Shown one piece after another: positions 30,998-39,564 of a stretch of DNA of 64,000 bases. Source of the DNA: Luteimonas sp. RC10 (GTDB lineage Bacteria > Pseudomonadota > Gammaproteobacteria > Xanthomonadales > Xanthomonadaceae). Positions within the stretch are counted from its first letter, which is position 1; each line of letters opens with the position of its first letter. Made by a program: the position numbers and the translations under genes. The notes beneath the pieces were generated by a model, which worked only from the letters and a program-made list of their open reading frames with translations, searched no databases and was not told the origin of the DNA. The stretch covers positions 372,001 to 436,000 of the forward strand of contig NZ_JACHYJ010000002.1 of the NCBI RefSeq assembly GCF_014192745.1. Reading direction: 5' to 3'.

Positions 30998-31549
30998 ATG
31001 TGCGCCCACCCGCACCGGCCCGGCGCCCGCCTTGCCGGCGGCCTGCTCGCGAGCCTGCTGGCCGCATCGCCTTGCGCGCTGCAGGCTGACACCCAGGCCA
31101 CCTTTCCGGTCTCGGCCACGGTGATTCCCGGCTGCGCGATCGACGGCCTGGGCAGCAGCGGCGCCGCGGGCGTGATGGCCACGCTCGATTTCGGTACCGA
31201 CAGTGCGCTGTCGAGCGCCGTGCGCACGGCCAATGCCGGCGCCACGCAGGTGGTCACGCTGCGCTGCACGGCCGGGGTGGTGATGCGCATGCGCATCGAC
31301 GGGGGCGCGCATGCGGCCGGGGGCCTGCGGCAACTGCGTCATGCCTCGGTCGATCGCCGGATCCCGTACCGGTTGTATCGCGATCCCGCGTTCACCCAGG
31401 AAATCGCGATCGACCAGGCGCAGGCGATCACCGTCCCCGGCACCGGGCTGCTCGGCGTCGCATTGCCGGTCCACGGCCGACTGGCACTTCCTGGAGACGC
31501 CCTGCCCGGGACCTACACCGATACCGTCACCGTGACGCTGGACTGGTGA
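30998..31549 (+). CDS. Second Csu-type pilus subunit (spore coat U domain)
   Basis: The 183-residue protein has an N-terminal signal peptide (ASLLAASPCALQA) and a single SCPU domain: ATVIPGCAIDGLG, LDFGTDSALSS, VTLRCTAGVV and the closing strand LPGTYTDTVTVTLDW. It is a paralogue of the preceding pilin, sharing the TLDFGT and PGTYTD segments but otherwise quite different. By position it is equivalent to CsuA or CsuB, an adaptor or minor subunit. Acinetobacter has three such genes before the chaperone; here there are two. Confidence 0.85.
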   Translation: MCAHPHRPGARLAGGLLASLLAASPCALQADTQATFPVSATVIPGCAIDGLGSSGAAGVMATLDFGTDSALSSAVRTANAGATQVVTLRCTAGVVMRMRIDGGAHAAGGLRQLRHASVDRRIPYRLYRDPAFTQEIAIDQAQAITVPGTGLLGVALPVHGRLALPGDALPGTYTDTVTVTLDW

Positions 31550-31583
31550 GGCGCCTGCGCCTGGCCATCGACAAGGACCTGTC

Positions 31584-32357
31584 ATGCCGATCCCTCCCTG
31601 CCGCCAAGGCCCCACATTCCCCATTGTCCGCTGGCTGATCGCCGCACTGCTGGCGCTGGCAGCGACCGTGAGCCCTGCGGCCAATTCGCTGCTGATCTGG
31701 CCGGTCAATCCGACCATCCGGCCCGGCGAGCAGGCCACCGCGCTGTGGATCGAGAACCAAGGGCGGACCACCGCGCACCTGCAGCTGCGCGTGTTCGCCT
31801 GGCAACAGCTCGATGGCGAGGACGACTACCGCGTCCAGCACGACATCGTCGGATCACCGCCGATGACCCGTATCGCGCCGGGCCAGCGGCAGTTGGTCCG
31901 GCTGACCCGGACTGCGCCAACGCCGGTGCCCCGCGAGCTCGCCTACCGGGTCGTGGTCGACGAGATTCCCGTCCAGGCGGCGGACACGGCCCAGGCGGAC
32001 GCGCCGGCCGGGGTGCGCTTCCAGTTCCGCTACTCGATCCCGCTGTTCGTCCTCGGCGAGACCGCCGCGCACGACGGGCCGCAACTGGCATGGACGCTCG
32101 AGCAACGCGAGGGCCAAACCTTCCTGCTGGTGCACAACCACGGCCACCGCCATGCGCGCCTGACCGGCCTGGGGTTTCGTCGGCAGCGCGGCGCGCACGT
32201 CCCCTTGCAGAATGCGCAGTTGGGTTACGTGCTGGCCGGCAGCGTCGCACGCTGGCCGCTGACCGATGCGACGCAGGCCGAGGGCACGCTTGAGGCGCAT
32301 GTGGACGATCACCGGCGCCTGCGCACGATTCCGCGCATGCCAGGGCCGAATCGCTGA
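31584..32357 (+). CDS. csuC: Archaic-type periplasmic pilus chaperone
   Basis: The 257-residue protein has a signal peptide (LIAALLALAATVSPAAN), then a PapD-like chaperone: first Ig domain (about 35-150, SLLIWPVNPTIRPGEQATALWIEN) with the family's RQLVRLTR and AYRVVVDEIP segments, and a smaller second domain (about 160-257). It caps and folds the SCPU subunits before handing them to the usher. AAGGA lies upstream of ATG 31584. The last base of its stop is the first base of the usher start (TGATG), indicating coupled translation. Confidence 0.9.
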   Translation: MPIPPCRQGPTFPIVRWLIAALLALAATVSPAANSLLIWPVNPTIRPGEQATALWIENQGRTTAHLQLRVFAWQQLDGEDDYRVQHDIVGSPPMTRIAPGQRQLVRLTRTAPTPVPRELAYRVVVDEIPVQAADTAQADAPAGVRFQFRYSIPLFVLGETAAHDGPQLAWTLEQREGQTFLLVHNHGHRHARLTGLGFRRQRGAHVPLQNAQLGYVLAGSVARWPLTDATQAEGTLEAHVDDHRRLRTIPRMPGPNR

Positions 32358-34693
32358 TGCCGGGCTCGGCATCGGTGCGGTTGGCGCCGGCGCTGTTGTG
32401 CGCAGGCCTGGCGCCGGCGTTGACGACCCAGGCCGGTCCGCCGGGCCGGCTGCCGCCGCCCCCGCAGGCGACCGATGCCATCGGCGAGGGCGTGGTGCAC
32501 CTGGAACTGGTGGTCAACGGGCTGGCATCGGGGCGCGTGGTGCCGGTCGAGTTGCGCGACGGCCATTACCTGGTCGACGCGGCCGCGCTGCGCGCCTTGC
32601 ACGTGCGCGTCGACACGCCGGATCGCGACGGCCGGGTCGCGGTCGACCGCCTGCCGGGCGTGACCGTCGCCTACGACATCGCCCACCTGCGCCTGCGCCT
32701 CGATGTGCCCGTTGACTGGCTGCCGTTGCAACACGTCGACAGCGACAGCGGGCTCACCCGGCATCCGTCGCAGTCCAGCCGCGGGGTGCTGCTCAACTAC
32801 GATCTCTACGCCACGCGGGCAGCGGATGCGTCCACCGCCGCCTCGCTGTGGACCGATCTGCGGTTGTTCGGCGACCCCGGCACGCTGTCGTCGTCAGGGG
32901 CCTGGCGCCACGGCGGCAGCGGCCGGGCGTTCGTGCGCTACGACACCCGCTGGCAACGCGTCGACGAGGCGCATGCGCGGCTCTGGGAAGCGGGCGACCT
33001 GATCACGCGCGGGCCGGCCTGGACCTCGCCGGTGCGGGTCGGCGGTCTGCAGTTCTCGCGCGATTTCTCGCTCCGGCCCGACATCGTCACCTATCCACTG
33101 CCGCAGTTCGCGGGCCAGGCCGGCGTGCCATCGGCCGTGGACCTGTACGTCAACGGCACGCTCGCCGCGCGTGAGCGCGTCGATCCCGGCCCCTTCGCAC
33201 TGACCGACGTGCCGTTCATCAATGGCGCCGGCGAGGCGGTGGTCGTGGTGACCGATGCGCTGGGCCGGCAGGTCGCCACGGCCGTGCCGTTCTATGTCAG
33301 CAGCCGCCTGCTCGCGCCGGGACTGAGCGACTTCGCGCTCTCGGTCGGCGCCTTGCGTCGCGATTACGGACTCCAGGACTTCGCCTACGGCCCGGTCGTC
33401 GCCTCGGCGGCCTACAGCCGTGGGCTCACCGAGGCGCTGACTGTCGAGGCGCTCGGCGAGGCAGCCGATGGCCTGACCCGGGTCGGCGCCGGCGGCGCGG
33501 CCCGGCTGGGCATGCTGGGCATCGTCAACGCCGCCTACAGCCACAGCACATCGCAGGGCCGGTCGGGCGCGCAATTCGATGTCGGCTACCAGTACGCGCG
33601 CCGCGGATTCACGCTGTCGGCGCAGCATCAGCGCAGCGACGACGACTTCGTCGACCTCGCACGCTACGACCCGCGGGCCGCGCTGCCGTTGCGGCCGCAC
33701 ACGACGGTGGTCGCCGGCAGCGTGGCGCTCGGGCGCTGGGGCAGCGTGGGCCTGGGCCATATCGCGCTGGAGAATGCGGACGCCTCGCGCACCCGGCTGG
33801 TCAACCTGTCGTGGAGCGTGTCGCCGTGGCCGGACATCGGGCTCTACCTGTCGGGCAACCGCGACATCGACGCCGGAACCTGGTCGGCGGTCGCCCAGGT
33901 CGTCGTCTCGCTGCGCAACGGCAACGTCACCGCGACCCACGATCGCGCCAGCGGTCGCGGCGATGCGCAACGACTGCGCTACACCCGCCCGGTCCCCAGC
34001 GATGGCGGCCTGGGGCTGGGGCTGGGCTACAGCCGCTTCGCCGGCGGCGACGATCAGCTCCAGCTCGACACGCTGTGGCGCGGCCGCCATGTCCAACTCG
34101 GCGGCGGCCTGCGTGGCAGCGGCGGCGCGCACACGCTGTGGGCCAATGCCGCCGGTGCAATCGTGCGCATGGACGGCGGCACCTTCCTGTCGAACCGGAT
34201 CTCCGATGCCTTCGTGGTGGTCGACACCAACGGCTTTGCGGACATCCCGGTCCGCTACGAGAACGTGACCGTGGGCACAACTGACCGCAACGGCCGGCTA
34301 CTGGTGCCCTGGTCGGGCGCGCACTACGCGGCGAAGTTCGAGATCGATCCGCTGCAACTGCCCGCACATGTGCACACGCCGGTGGTCGAGCAGCGCGTCG
34401 CGGTCCGCCGCGGCAGTGGCTTTGTGATGCGCTTCCCGGTCGAGCGCGCCCGCGCCGCCCTGGTGACCCTGCACGATGCCCGGGGCGTCGAACTCGCACC
34501 GGGCACGCCGGTGACCAGCGATCAGGGTGAACAAGCCCATGTGGGCTGGGACGGGCTGGTCTACCTGTCGCGACTGGCGCTGGACAACGTGCTCACCGCA
34601 CACCCGCCCGACCAACCGTCCTGCACTGCGCGCTTCACGCTCGAGGCCGACATCGAGGCAATGGCGCGGATCGGCCCATTGGTCTGCCGATGA
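32357..34693 (+). CDS. csuD: Outer-membrane usher of an archaic chaperone-usher pilus
   Basis: The 778-residue usher assembles and secretes the pilus across the outer membrane. After a short signal peptide (APALLCAGLAPALTTQA) the N-terminal domain and a long beta-barrel follow (repeated alternating strands such as FDVGYQYARRGFTLSAQHQR). A plug domain near 250-330 (VDLYVNGTLAARERVDPGPF, a typical usher segment) and C-terminal domains complete it (DTNGFADIPVRYENVTVGTT at about 625-645). The size suits the Csu type. It overlaps both neighbours (TGATG before, ATGA after). Confidence 0.93.
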   Translation: MPGSASVRLAPALLCAGLAPALTTQAGPPGRLPPPPQATDAIGEGVVHLELVVNGLASGRVVPVELRDGHYLVDAAALRALHVRVDTPDRDGRVAVDRLPGVTVAYDIAHLRLRLDVPVDWLPLQHVDSDSGLTRHPSQSSRGVLLNYDLYATRAADASTAASLWTDLRLFGDPGTLSSSGAWRHGGSGRAFVRYDTRWQRVDEAHARLWEAGDLITRGPAWTSPVRVGGLQFSRDFSLRPDIVTYPLPQFAGQAGVPSAVDLYVNGTLAARERVDPGPFALTDVPFINGAGEAVVVVTDALGRQVATAVPFYVSSRLLAPGLSDFALSVGALRRDYGLQDFAYGPVVASAAYSRGLTEALTVEALGEAADGLTRVGAGGAARLGMLGIVNAAYSHSTSQGRSGAQFDVGYQYARRGFTLSAQHQRSDDDFVDLARYDPRAALPLRPHTTVVAGSVALGRWGSVGLGHIALENADASRTRLVNLSWSVSPWPDIGLYLSGNRDIDAGTWSAVAQVVVSLRNGNVTATHDRASGRGDAQRLRYTRPVPSDGGLGLGLGYSRFAGGDDQLQLDTLWRGRHVQLGGGLRGSGGAHTLWANAAGAIVRMDGGTFLSNRISDAFVVVDTNGFADIPVRYENVTVGTTDRNGRLLVPWSGAHYAAKFEIDPLQLPAHVHTPVVEQRVAVRRGSGFVMRFPVERARAALVTLHDARGVELAPGTPVTSDQGEQAHVGWDGLVYLSRLALDNVLTAHPPDQPSCTARFTLEADIEAMARIGPLVCR

Positions 34694-35742
34694 TGCGCCC
34701 GCGTGCCCACGCCGCCCCGAGTCCGCGCAGCCGCCTGCTGTGCCAGCTGGCCTCTGTCCTGATGCTGTGCATGCTGTGCGTGGCCGGCGCCGTGCAGGCG
34801 CAGGACACCGGCTCGTGCACAGTGACGAGCGCGCAGGCCGATCTCGGCACGACCGGCACGCTGGCATTGGCCCAGAGCCCGCGCCAGGCGGCCGGCAGCG
34901 GCGGCCTGGCGTGCAGTGCACTGGCCTTGCTCAGCGCCTCGTACATCAAGGTGCGGTTGGAAAGCTCGACCTTCCAGTTGGCCCACGGTGGCGGCGGACC
35001 GTCGATCCCGTTCACGGTGCTGGCCCAGAGCACCGGGCCGCAGATCGGTCAGGGTCAGGAATTCGACTTCTCGGCACTGAACCTGCTCAACCTCTTCAGC
35101 GGACCGGGCGGCAGCCTGCCGCTGTACATCCGCACCGCGCCCACCCCGGGCCTGCGTGCGGGCACCTATACCGGCACGGTCAATCTGCGCTGGTACTTCT
35201 CGATCTGCACGCTCGGCCTTGGGCCGGTCTGCGCCTACTCGCAGAGTCCCGGCTTCGTCCGCCCGGGCCTGCTGACGCCGATCAACTGGGGCACCGGCAT
35301 CCCGGTGACGGTGAATGTCGTGTTGCGGCTGGAGAACGACTGCGCGATCTCGGCCCCGCCCCTGGACTTTGGCAGCGCACCGCTGGCCGGCGCCTTCGAG
35401 CCCGTGGTGCAACAGATCACCGTCCGCTGCAGCGCGGGCGCCGCATACACGGTCGGAATCGACGACGGGCAGCATTTCTCCGCAGGTTGGCGGCGCATGC
35501 GCGACGACCTCGCGCCCACCCAGTTCCTGCGCTACGCGCTCTACAAGGGCGCGGCCTCGGGGGAGCGCTGGGGCAGCGTCGGTGCCGAGCGGCGCTCGAG
35601 CGCCGGCGCCGAGCTCAATCCCGGCGTCCACACCGGCGCGACCGCGCAGGGCTTCACGTACCGGGCGCTGATCGACCCGACCCAGCCCACGCCGCCGCCC
35701 GGGGTGTACCGCGACACGCTCCGGGTCGACATCCGCTTCTAG
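34690..35742 (+). CDS. csuE: Csu-type tip subunit/adhesin with two spore coat U domains
   Basis: The 350-residue protein has a signal peptide (VLMLCMLCVAGAVQAQ) and two SCPU-like domains, an N-terminal one (about 38-165) with an unusual hydrophobic stretch (FSALNLLNLFSGPGG) and a C-terminal one (about 210-350: CAISAPPLDFGSAPLAGAF, VRCSAGAAYTVGIDDG, GVYRDTLRVDIRF). In Acinetobacter CsuE the N-terminal domain is the hydrophobic-finger adhesin at the pilus tip. The two-domain layout and last position in the cluster fit CsuE. Its start overlaps the usher stop. Confidence 0.86.
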   Translation: MMRPRAHAAPSPRSRLLCQLASVLMLCMLCVAGAVQAQDTGSCTVTSAQADLGTTGTLALAQSPRQAAGSGGLACSALALLSASYIKVRLESSTFQLAHGGGGPSIPFTVLAQSTGPQIGQGQEFDFSALNLLNLFSGPGGSLPLYIRTAPTPGLRAGTYTGTVNLRWYFSICTLGLGPVCAYSQSPGFVRPGLLTPINWGTGIPVTVNVVLRLENDCAISAPPLDFGSAPLAGAFEPVVQQITVRCSAGAAYTVGIDDGQHFSAGWRRMRDDLAPTQFLRYALYKGAASGERWGSVGAERRSSAGAELNPGVHTGATAQGFTYRALIDPTQPTPPPGVYRDTLRVDIRF

Positions 35743-35760
35743 GTTCCGGCCCCGGGCCGA

Positions 35761-35790
35761 TTGCGCCCAGTCGGCAGCGCGGGGTAGAAT
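35761..35790 (+). promoter_or_regulatory. Promoter of rpsB-tsf
   Basis: TTGCGC (35761-35766) and TAGAAT (35785-35790) are 18 bp apart. Transcription would begin near 35797, leaving a leader of about 230 nt before the rpsB ATG at 36031. In E. coli the rpsB leader carries the site where S2 represses its own translation; I could not recognise its fold here. Confidence 0.7.
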
Positions 35791-36030
35791 CCCGCGCTTG
35801 CCGTGCCCGCTCGTCGGGCCCGACACGCAACGCCGGGCGTCACCGGCGAATACACACCTGTCGCATCGACCCGTGCCGGGGTGCCTCGCAAGAGGTTCGG
35901 CCACGGAGGCGACGGGGAGGCCCAACCCCGGAATCGAGATGCGAATCCGATCGCCAAGTGCCTGCGCATCTGCGTGCGGACTTGCCACGACACCGGCTTC
36001 GCTCGATTCCACCATCACGAGACTATCGAA

Positions 36031-36816
36031 ATGCCTCAGATCACCATGCGCCAGATGCTGGAAGCCGGCGTGCACTTCGGCCACCAGACGCGCTACTGGA
36101 ACCCCAAGATGTCGCCGTACATCTTCGGCGCCCGCGGCAAGATCCACATCATCAACCTCGAGAAGACGGTTCCGCTGTTCAACGACGCGATGAACTTCAT
36201 CTCGGGCATCGCCCAGAAGCGCGGCATGATCCTGTTCGTCGGTACCAAGCGCAGCGCGCGCGAGGCGATCAAGGAAGAGGCCGAGCGTTGCGGCATGCCG
36301 TACATGACCCAGCGTTGGCTGGGCGGCACGCTGACCAACTTCCGCACCGTCAAGCAGTCGGTGTCGCGCCTGAAGGAACTCGAGTCGGCCGAGACCGACG
36401 GCACGTTCGACAAGCTGGTCAAGCACGAAGTGCTGGGCCTGCGTCGCGAGCGCGACAAGCTCGAGGCCTCGCTGGGCGGCATCAAGGAAATGAACCGCCT
36501 GCCCGACGCGCTGTTCGTCATCGACATCGGCCACGAGAACATCGCGATCCAGGAAGCCAAGAAGCTCGGCATCCCGGTCATCGCCGTTGTCGACACCAAC
36601 TACGATCCGGCGCTGGTGGACTACGCGATCCCGGGCAACGACGACGCGATCCGCGCCGTGCAGCTGTACGCCAACGCCGCGGCCGACGCCGTGCTCGAAG
36701 GCAAGGCGGCCGCGCCGAGCGCGGCGACCGTGCGCGAGGAAGAGTTTGCAGAAGGCGGCGACAAGCCGGCCCGCGCCCCGCGCGGCAAGAAGACCGAGGA
36801 AGCCGCGGCCGAGTAA
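36031..36816 (+). CDS. rpsB: 30S ribosomal protein S2
   Basis: The 261-residue protein starts [23 protein letters not shown], the strictly conserved S2 N-terminus, and contains [14 protein letters not shown] and [12 protein letters not shown]. The length compares with 241 in E. coli, with a charged C-terminal tail ([15 protein letters not shown]) accounting for the extra residues. It binds the 30S subunit late, next to S1. The frame stays open upstream, but the family start is clear. It is followed after 138 nt by tsf. Confidence 0.98.
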   Translation: MPQITMRQMLEAGVHFGHQTRYWNPKMSPYIFGARGKIHIINLEKTVPLFNDAMNFISGIAQKRGMILFVGTKRSAREAIKEEAERCGMPYMTQRWLGGTLTNFRTVKQSVSRLKELESAETDGTFDKLVKHEVLGLRRERDKLEASLGGIKEMNRLPDALFVIDIGHENIAIQEAKKLGIPVIAVVDTNYDPALVDYAIPGNDDAIRAVQLYANAAADAVLEGKAAAPSAATVREEEFAEGGDKPARAPRGKKTEEAAAE

Positions 36817-36828
36817 TCGCCGCGACAT

Positions 36829-36898
36829 GCGGCTGCGCCATGCTGCGCAGCCGCAGCGCCTCCGGCGCGGTCGCCGTTCGCTTGCGAACGGCGACCGC
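36829..36898 (+). promoter_or_regulatory. Two perfect hairpins between rpsB and tsf
   Basis: The first stem is GCGGCTGCGC (36829-36838) pairing with 36845-36854 around a 6-nt loop. The second is a 15-bp perfect inverted repeat, GCGGTCGCCGTTCGC (36867-36881) with 36884-36898, separated by TT. Neither is followed by a T-run. They could adjust the rpsB:tsf ratio by partial termination or mRNA processing. Confidence 0.6.
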
Positions 36899-36954
36899 CA
36901 ACGACCGGCCGTGCTCCGCGCGGCCGACGCATCCACCGAACACTGAGGTCATCC

Positions 36955-37833
36955 ATGGAAATCACCGCATCCCTGGTCAAGGAACTGCGCGAGCGCACCG
37001 GCGCCGGCATGATGGAGTGCAAGAAGGCGCTGGGCGAGACCGCCGGCGACATCGACGCCGCCGCCGAAGCCCTGCGCAAGTCGGGCCTGGCCAAGGCCGA
37101 CAAGAAGGCCGACCGCGTCGCCGCCGAAGGCCGCATCGTCGCCACCCAGGACGATCGCGCCGCGGTGCTGGTCGAGATCAACTCCGAGACCGACTTCGTC
37201 GCCAAGGATGACAACTTCCTGCGCTTCACCGAAGCCGTCGCCCAGGCCGCCCTCGCCTCGGGCGCTGCCGATATCGACGCGCTCAAGGCCGCGAAGCTCG
37301 CCTCGGGCGAGACCGTCGAGGAAGCGCGCGCTGCGGTCATCGCCAAGGTCGGCGAGAACGTGCAGGTGCGCCGCATCGTGCGGATGGAGAGCAGCCACAA
37401 CCTGGCGGCCTACGTCCACGGCGGCCGCATCGGCGTGCTGGTCGAGCTGCAGGGCGGCGATGCCGATCTGGCGCGCGGCCTGGCGATGCACGTCGCGGCG
37501 ATGAACCCGCCGCACAACAAGGCCGCCGATGTCCCGGCCGAGTTCATCGAGAAGGAAAAGGAAATCGAGCTGGCGAAGATGTCCGACAAGGACAAGAACA
37601 AGCCGGCCGACATCCTCGAGAAGATCATCAGCGGCAAGCTCAACAAGATCGTCAACGAGGTCACGCTCTACGGTCAGCCCTACGTGCTCGACACCGACAA
37701 GACGGTCGAGGCCACGCTCAAGGCTGCCGGCGCGGACGTGCTCGGTTTCAAGCGCCTGGCCGTCGGCGAAGGCATCGAGAAGGTCGTCGAGGACTATGCT
37801 GCCGAAGTGATGAAGCAGGCCGGCCTGGCCTGA
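36955..37833 (+). CDS. tsf: Elongation factor Ts
   Basis: The 292-residue guanine-nucleotide exchange factor for EF-Tu starts [26 protein letters not shown], with the conserved TGAGMMDCKKAL-type motif. The core signature [15 protein letters not shown] (about 64-78) contacts EF-Tu (TDFV). Length is close to the family norm (283 in E. coli). It is co-transcribed with rpsB and ends 40 nt before a strong intrinsic terminator. Confidence 0.98.
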   Translation: MEITASLVKELRERTGAGMMECKKALGETAGDIDAAAEALRKSGLAKADKKADRVAAEGRIVATQDDRAAVLVEINSETDFVAKDDNFLRFTEAVAQAALASGAADIDALKAAKLASGETVEEARAAVIAKVGENVQVRRIVRMESSHNLAAYVHGGRIGVLVELQGGDADLARGLAMHVAAMNPPHNKAADVPAEFIEKEKEIELAKMSDKDKNKPADILEKIISGKLNKIVNEVTLYGQPYVLDTDKTVEATLKAAGADVLGFKRLAVGEGIEKVVEDYAAEVMKQAGLA

Positions 37834-37873
37834 TCCATCCGCCGCGGTGTCCTTGGACATCGCCAGGCGACCG

Positions 37874-37906
37874 AAAAGCACGCCCCTTGCGGGCGTGCTT
37901 TTTTTT
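37874..37906 (+). terminator. Intrinsic terminator after tsf
   Basis: AAAAGCACGCCC (37874-37885) pairs perfectly with GGGCGTGCTTTT (37891-37902) around a 5-nt loop, followed by further T residues to 37906. The A-run on the 5' side makes it usable from the other strand as well, where the convergent ATP-grasp gene ends at 38031. Confidence 0.93.
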
Positions 37907-38030
37907 GCTTCATCTCCCTCGTTCGCGAAAATGAGCGTGCTTCTTCGAAAACGGCAGCGGCCTGCCAGCCGGAAGCCGCGCTCCCCTCGGTCCGGACCGC
38001 TTTGCGATCCCGCCACGCGACGCACGCGCT

Positions 38031-39140
38031 TCACTCCTGAAACACCACGCCCTCCATCGACACCGGCAGGTGGTCCTGGGCCGCGCCCTGCAGGAACGCC
38101 TCGTAGTCCGGGCTCCCCCGGAACGCCGCGAACCGGTACGGGAACTGCGCCAGATCCGCGTCCGAAAAGTCCGGCCTGCGCGCCAGGAACAGGCCCACGA
38201 GGGCCGAGAGCACCGGCAGGTCCGGGCAATCCTCTTCCATCCACAGGCATTGCCCGGACTCATTGACCTCCAGAAAGACGAAGCCGCCATCCGGCCGGAC
38301 GATGAAGTCGAACGAGCCGTGGACCAGGCCCAGCATCGCCATGACCCGCAGGCAGCCCTCGCGCACATGATCGGGCAGCTGGAACGGCGTCACCGTCGGA
38401 TGTTTGGCAGCGTGGCGCCAGTCCACCGCCAGATCGGGATCGCCGCGCGTATCCAGCCGCGCGGCGATCACCGCCTGCCCGAAGATCGCCACCCGCACCT
38501 CGAACGCCTTGTCGACGAAGTGCTGGTAGATCAGCGGGGACGCCTGCAGGACACGCGGATCGGCCAGATCCTGCTCGGTCACCAGCGAGGACAGATACTC
38601 GTACGAACGGCCATCGCGCGTGTTCCACAGATGTGGGAAGAACGGCTTGGCGATGACGCGGCCGCCGTGCGCGCGCACGAACGCGCCGATACGCGCCGGA
38701 TCGTTGCTCGCCAGCGTCTGGGGCACCGTCATGCCGCAGGCCTGCGCCAGACGCAGCTGATGCAACTTGTTGTGCCGGCTGGTCATGAAGCTCGTCAGCG
38801 GGTTGACCCACCAGGCCTGCGGCGCGAGCACATGCAGCATTCCCCAGAAGAAGCGCTCGCTTTCGCGGCGGCAGGCCTCCGCATCGCGGGCATCCAGGCC
38901 GTCCGGCACGCCGGGCGAGCGTCCGATCCGGCGGATCCACACGAAGTCGCAGTCGGCATCGGGCAGGCTGCCCGACACCGCATGCGCGGTCTCGCCCAGC
39001 TCGAAGCTGTGGGTCGCGCGCGCCGGAAAGTCGCTCAGGCACATCCAGCGCGTCGCGATCCCGCGATCGGCGAGCGCCCATGCCACCGCGCCTGCATGGA
39101 CATCTCCGGGATGGGTGACCACGCGTAGATGTCCAGGCAT
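38031..39140 (-). CDS. ATP-grasp ligase of the graspetide (MvdD/PsnB-like) type
   Basis: This 369-residue protein is an ATP-grasp carboxylate-amine/alcohol ligase. Visible family features in order: an N-terminal pre-ATP-grasp domain (LRVVTHPGDVHAGAVAWAL), NKLHQLRLAQACGMTVPQT and a SNDP turn (about 125-148), RVIAKPFF (ATP-binding Lys, about 160), FEVRVAIFGQ (about 215), the DWRHA motif (about 238), LGLVHGSFDFIVRPDGG and the metal-binding FLEVNESGQCLWMEE (about 290-304). The EVRV, DWR and LEVN.sGqxlW combination resembles ligases that crosslink ribosomal peptides (microviridins, plesiocin) rather than glutathione synthetase or RimK. The peptide gene at 39331 is the obvious substrate. It is divergent from it. 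Confidence 0.82.
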   Translation of the reverse strand: MPGHLRVVTHPGDVHAGAVAWALADRGIATRWMCLSDFPARATHSFELGETAHAVSGSLPDADCDFVWIRRIGRSPGVPDGLDARDAEACRRESERFFWGMLHVLAPQAWWVNPLTSFMTSRHNKLHQLRLAQACGMTVPQTLASNDPARIGAFVRAHGGRVIAKPFFPHLWNTRDGRSYEYLSSLVTEQDLADPRVLQASPLIYQHFVDKAFEVRVAIFGQAVIAARLDTRGDPDLAVDWRHAAKHPTVTPFQLPDHVREGCLRVMAMLGLVHGSFDFIVRPDGGFVFLEVNESGQCLWMEEDCPDLPVLSALVGLFLARRPDFSDADLAQFPYRFAAFRGSPDYEAFLQGAAQDHLPVSMEGVVFQE

Positions 39141-39247
39141 GAAGAGCGTTCCGTCGATGGCGATGCGGGTGTTCTACCTCAGACCGCAGCCACCATGCGA
39201 GCGGCCGGTCGGCGCCCGACACCGCGAGCCTGCGCTTTACGGATGAG

Positions 39248-39276
39248 TTGACACAGGGGACGGTCATGGACTAAGA
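39248..39276 (+). promoter_or_regulatory. Promoter of the peptide precursor gene
   Basis: A perfect -35 TTGACA (39248-39253) is followed 17 bp later by a weak -10 region (CTAAGA at 39271; TAAGAC one base on). A transcript would start near 39284, about 47 nt before the precursor ATG. The same 190-nt gap must hold the promoter of the divergent ATP-grasp gene, which I could not identify. Confidence 0.5.
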
Positions 39277-39330
39277 CACCAAGGACGCCGCCATGTCGAC
39301 GGCGCCGCGAATCGAAAAGGAGACGTCGCC

Positions 39331-39525
39331 ATGTCGAAGCCAGGACCCGCCGCCCAATCGCCCGCCGCCGACGCGCCCGGCAGCTTCCGCCTGCTCAGCC
39401 GCCAGCTCGCGCGTGACCTCACCGACACCGAGATCGACGCCGTCGCCGGCGGCACGACCTCGCGGACCCAGCTCTCGGCCCAGGTCTCGGCGCAGATCAT
39501 CGTCGTCGACGATGCCGATGCCTGA
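39331..39525 (+). CDS. Small peptide precursor with Gly-Gly leader end (candidate graspetide)
   Basis: This 64-residue ORF has a strong ribosome site (AAGGAG, 8 nt before ATG). The leader (about 1-41) ends LTDTEIDAVAGG, a double-glycine end with the acidic L-x-x-x-E-I/L pattern common in exported peptide precursors. The proposed core (42-64) has six hydroxyl residues (Thr42, Thr43, Ser44, Thr46, Ser49, Ser53) followed by Asp60, Asp61 and Asp63, with a small repeat LSAQ-VSAQ. Hydroxyls plus acids are what a graspetide ligase would join as esters. There are no Cys residues, which argues against lanthipeptides. It lacks the PFFARFL leader motif of microviridins. The product is unknown. Confidence 0.68.
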   Translation: MSKPGPAAQSPAADAPGSFRLLSRQLARDLTDTEIDAVAGGTTSRTQLSAQVSAQIIVVDDADA

Positions 39526-39564
39526 GTCACCGGCCGGGCACCCTGCCCGGCCGACCTCCGCTTG

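Noticed and set aside
38031-39140. Reading the ATP-grasp protein as RimK or glutathione synthetase
   Set aside because: The EVRV, DWR and LEVN-S-GQ-LW combination and the adjacent precursor fit peptide-modifying ligases better.
39331-39525. A lanthipeptide or microviridin precursor
   Set aside because: There is no Cys for lanthionine and no PFFARFL leader motif; only the double-glycine end is shared.
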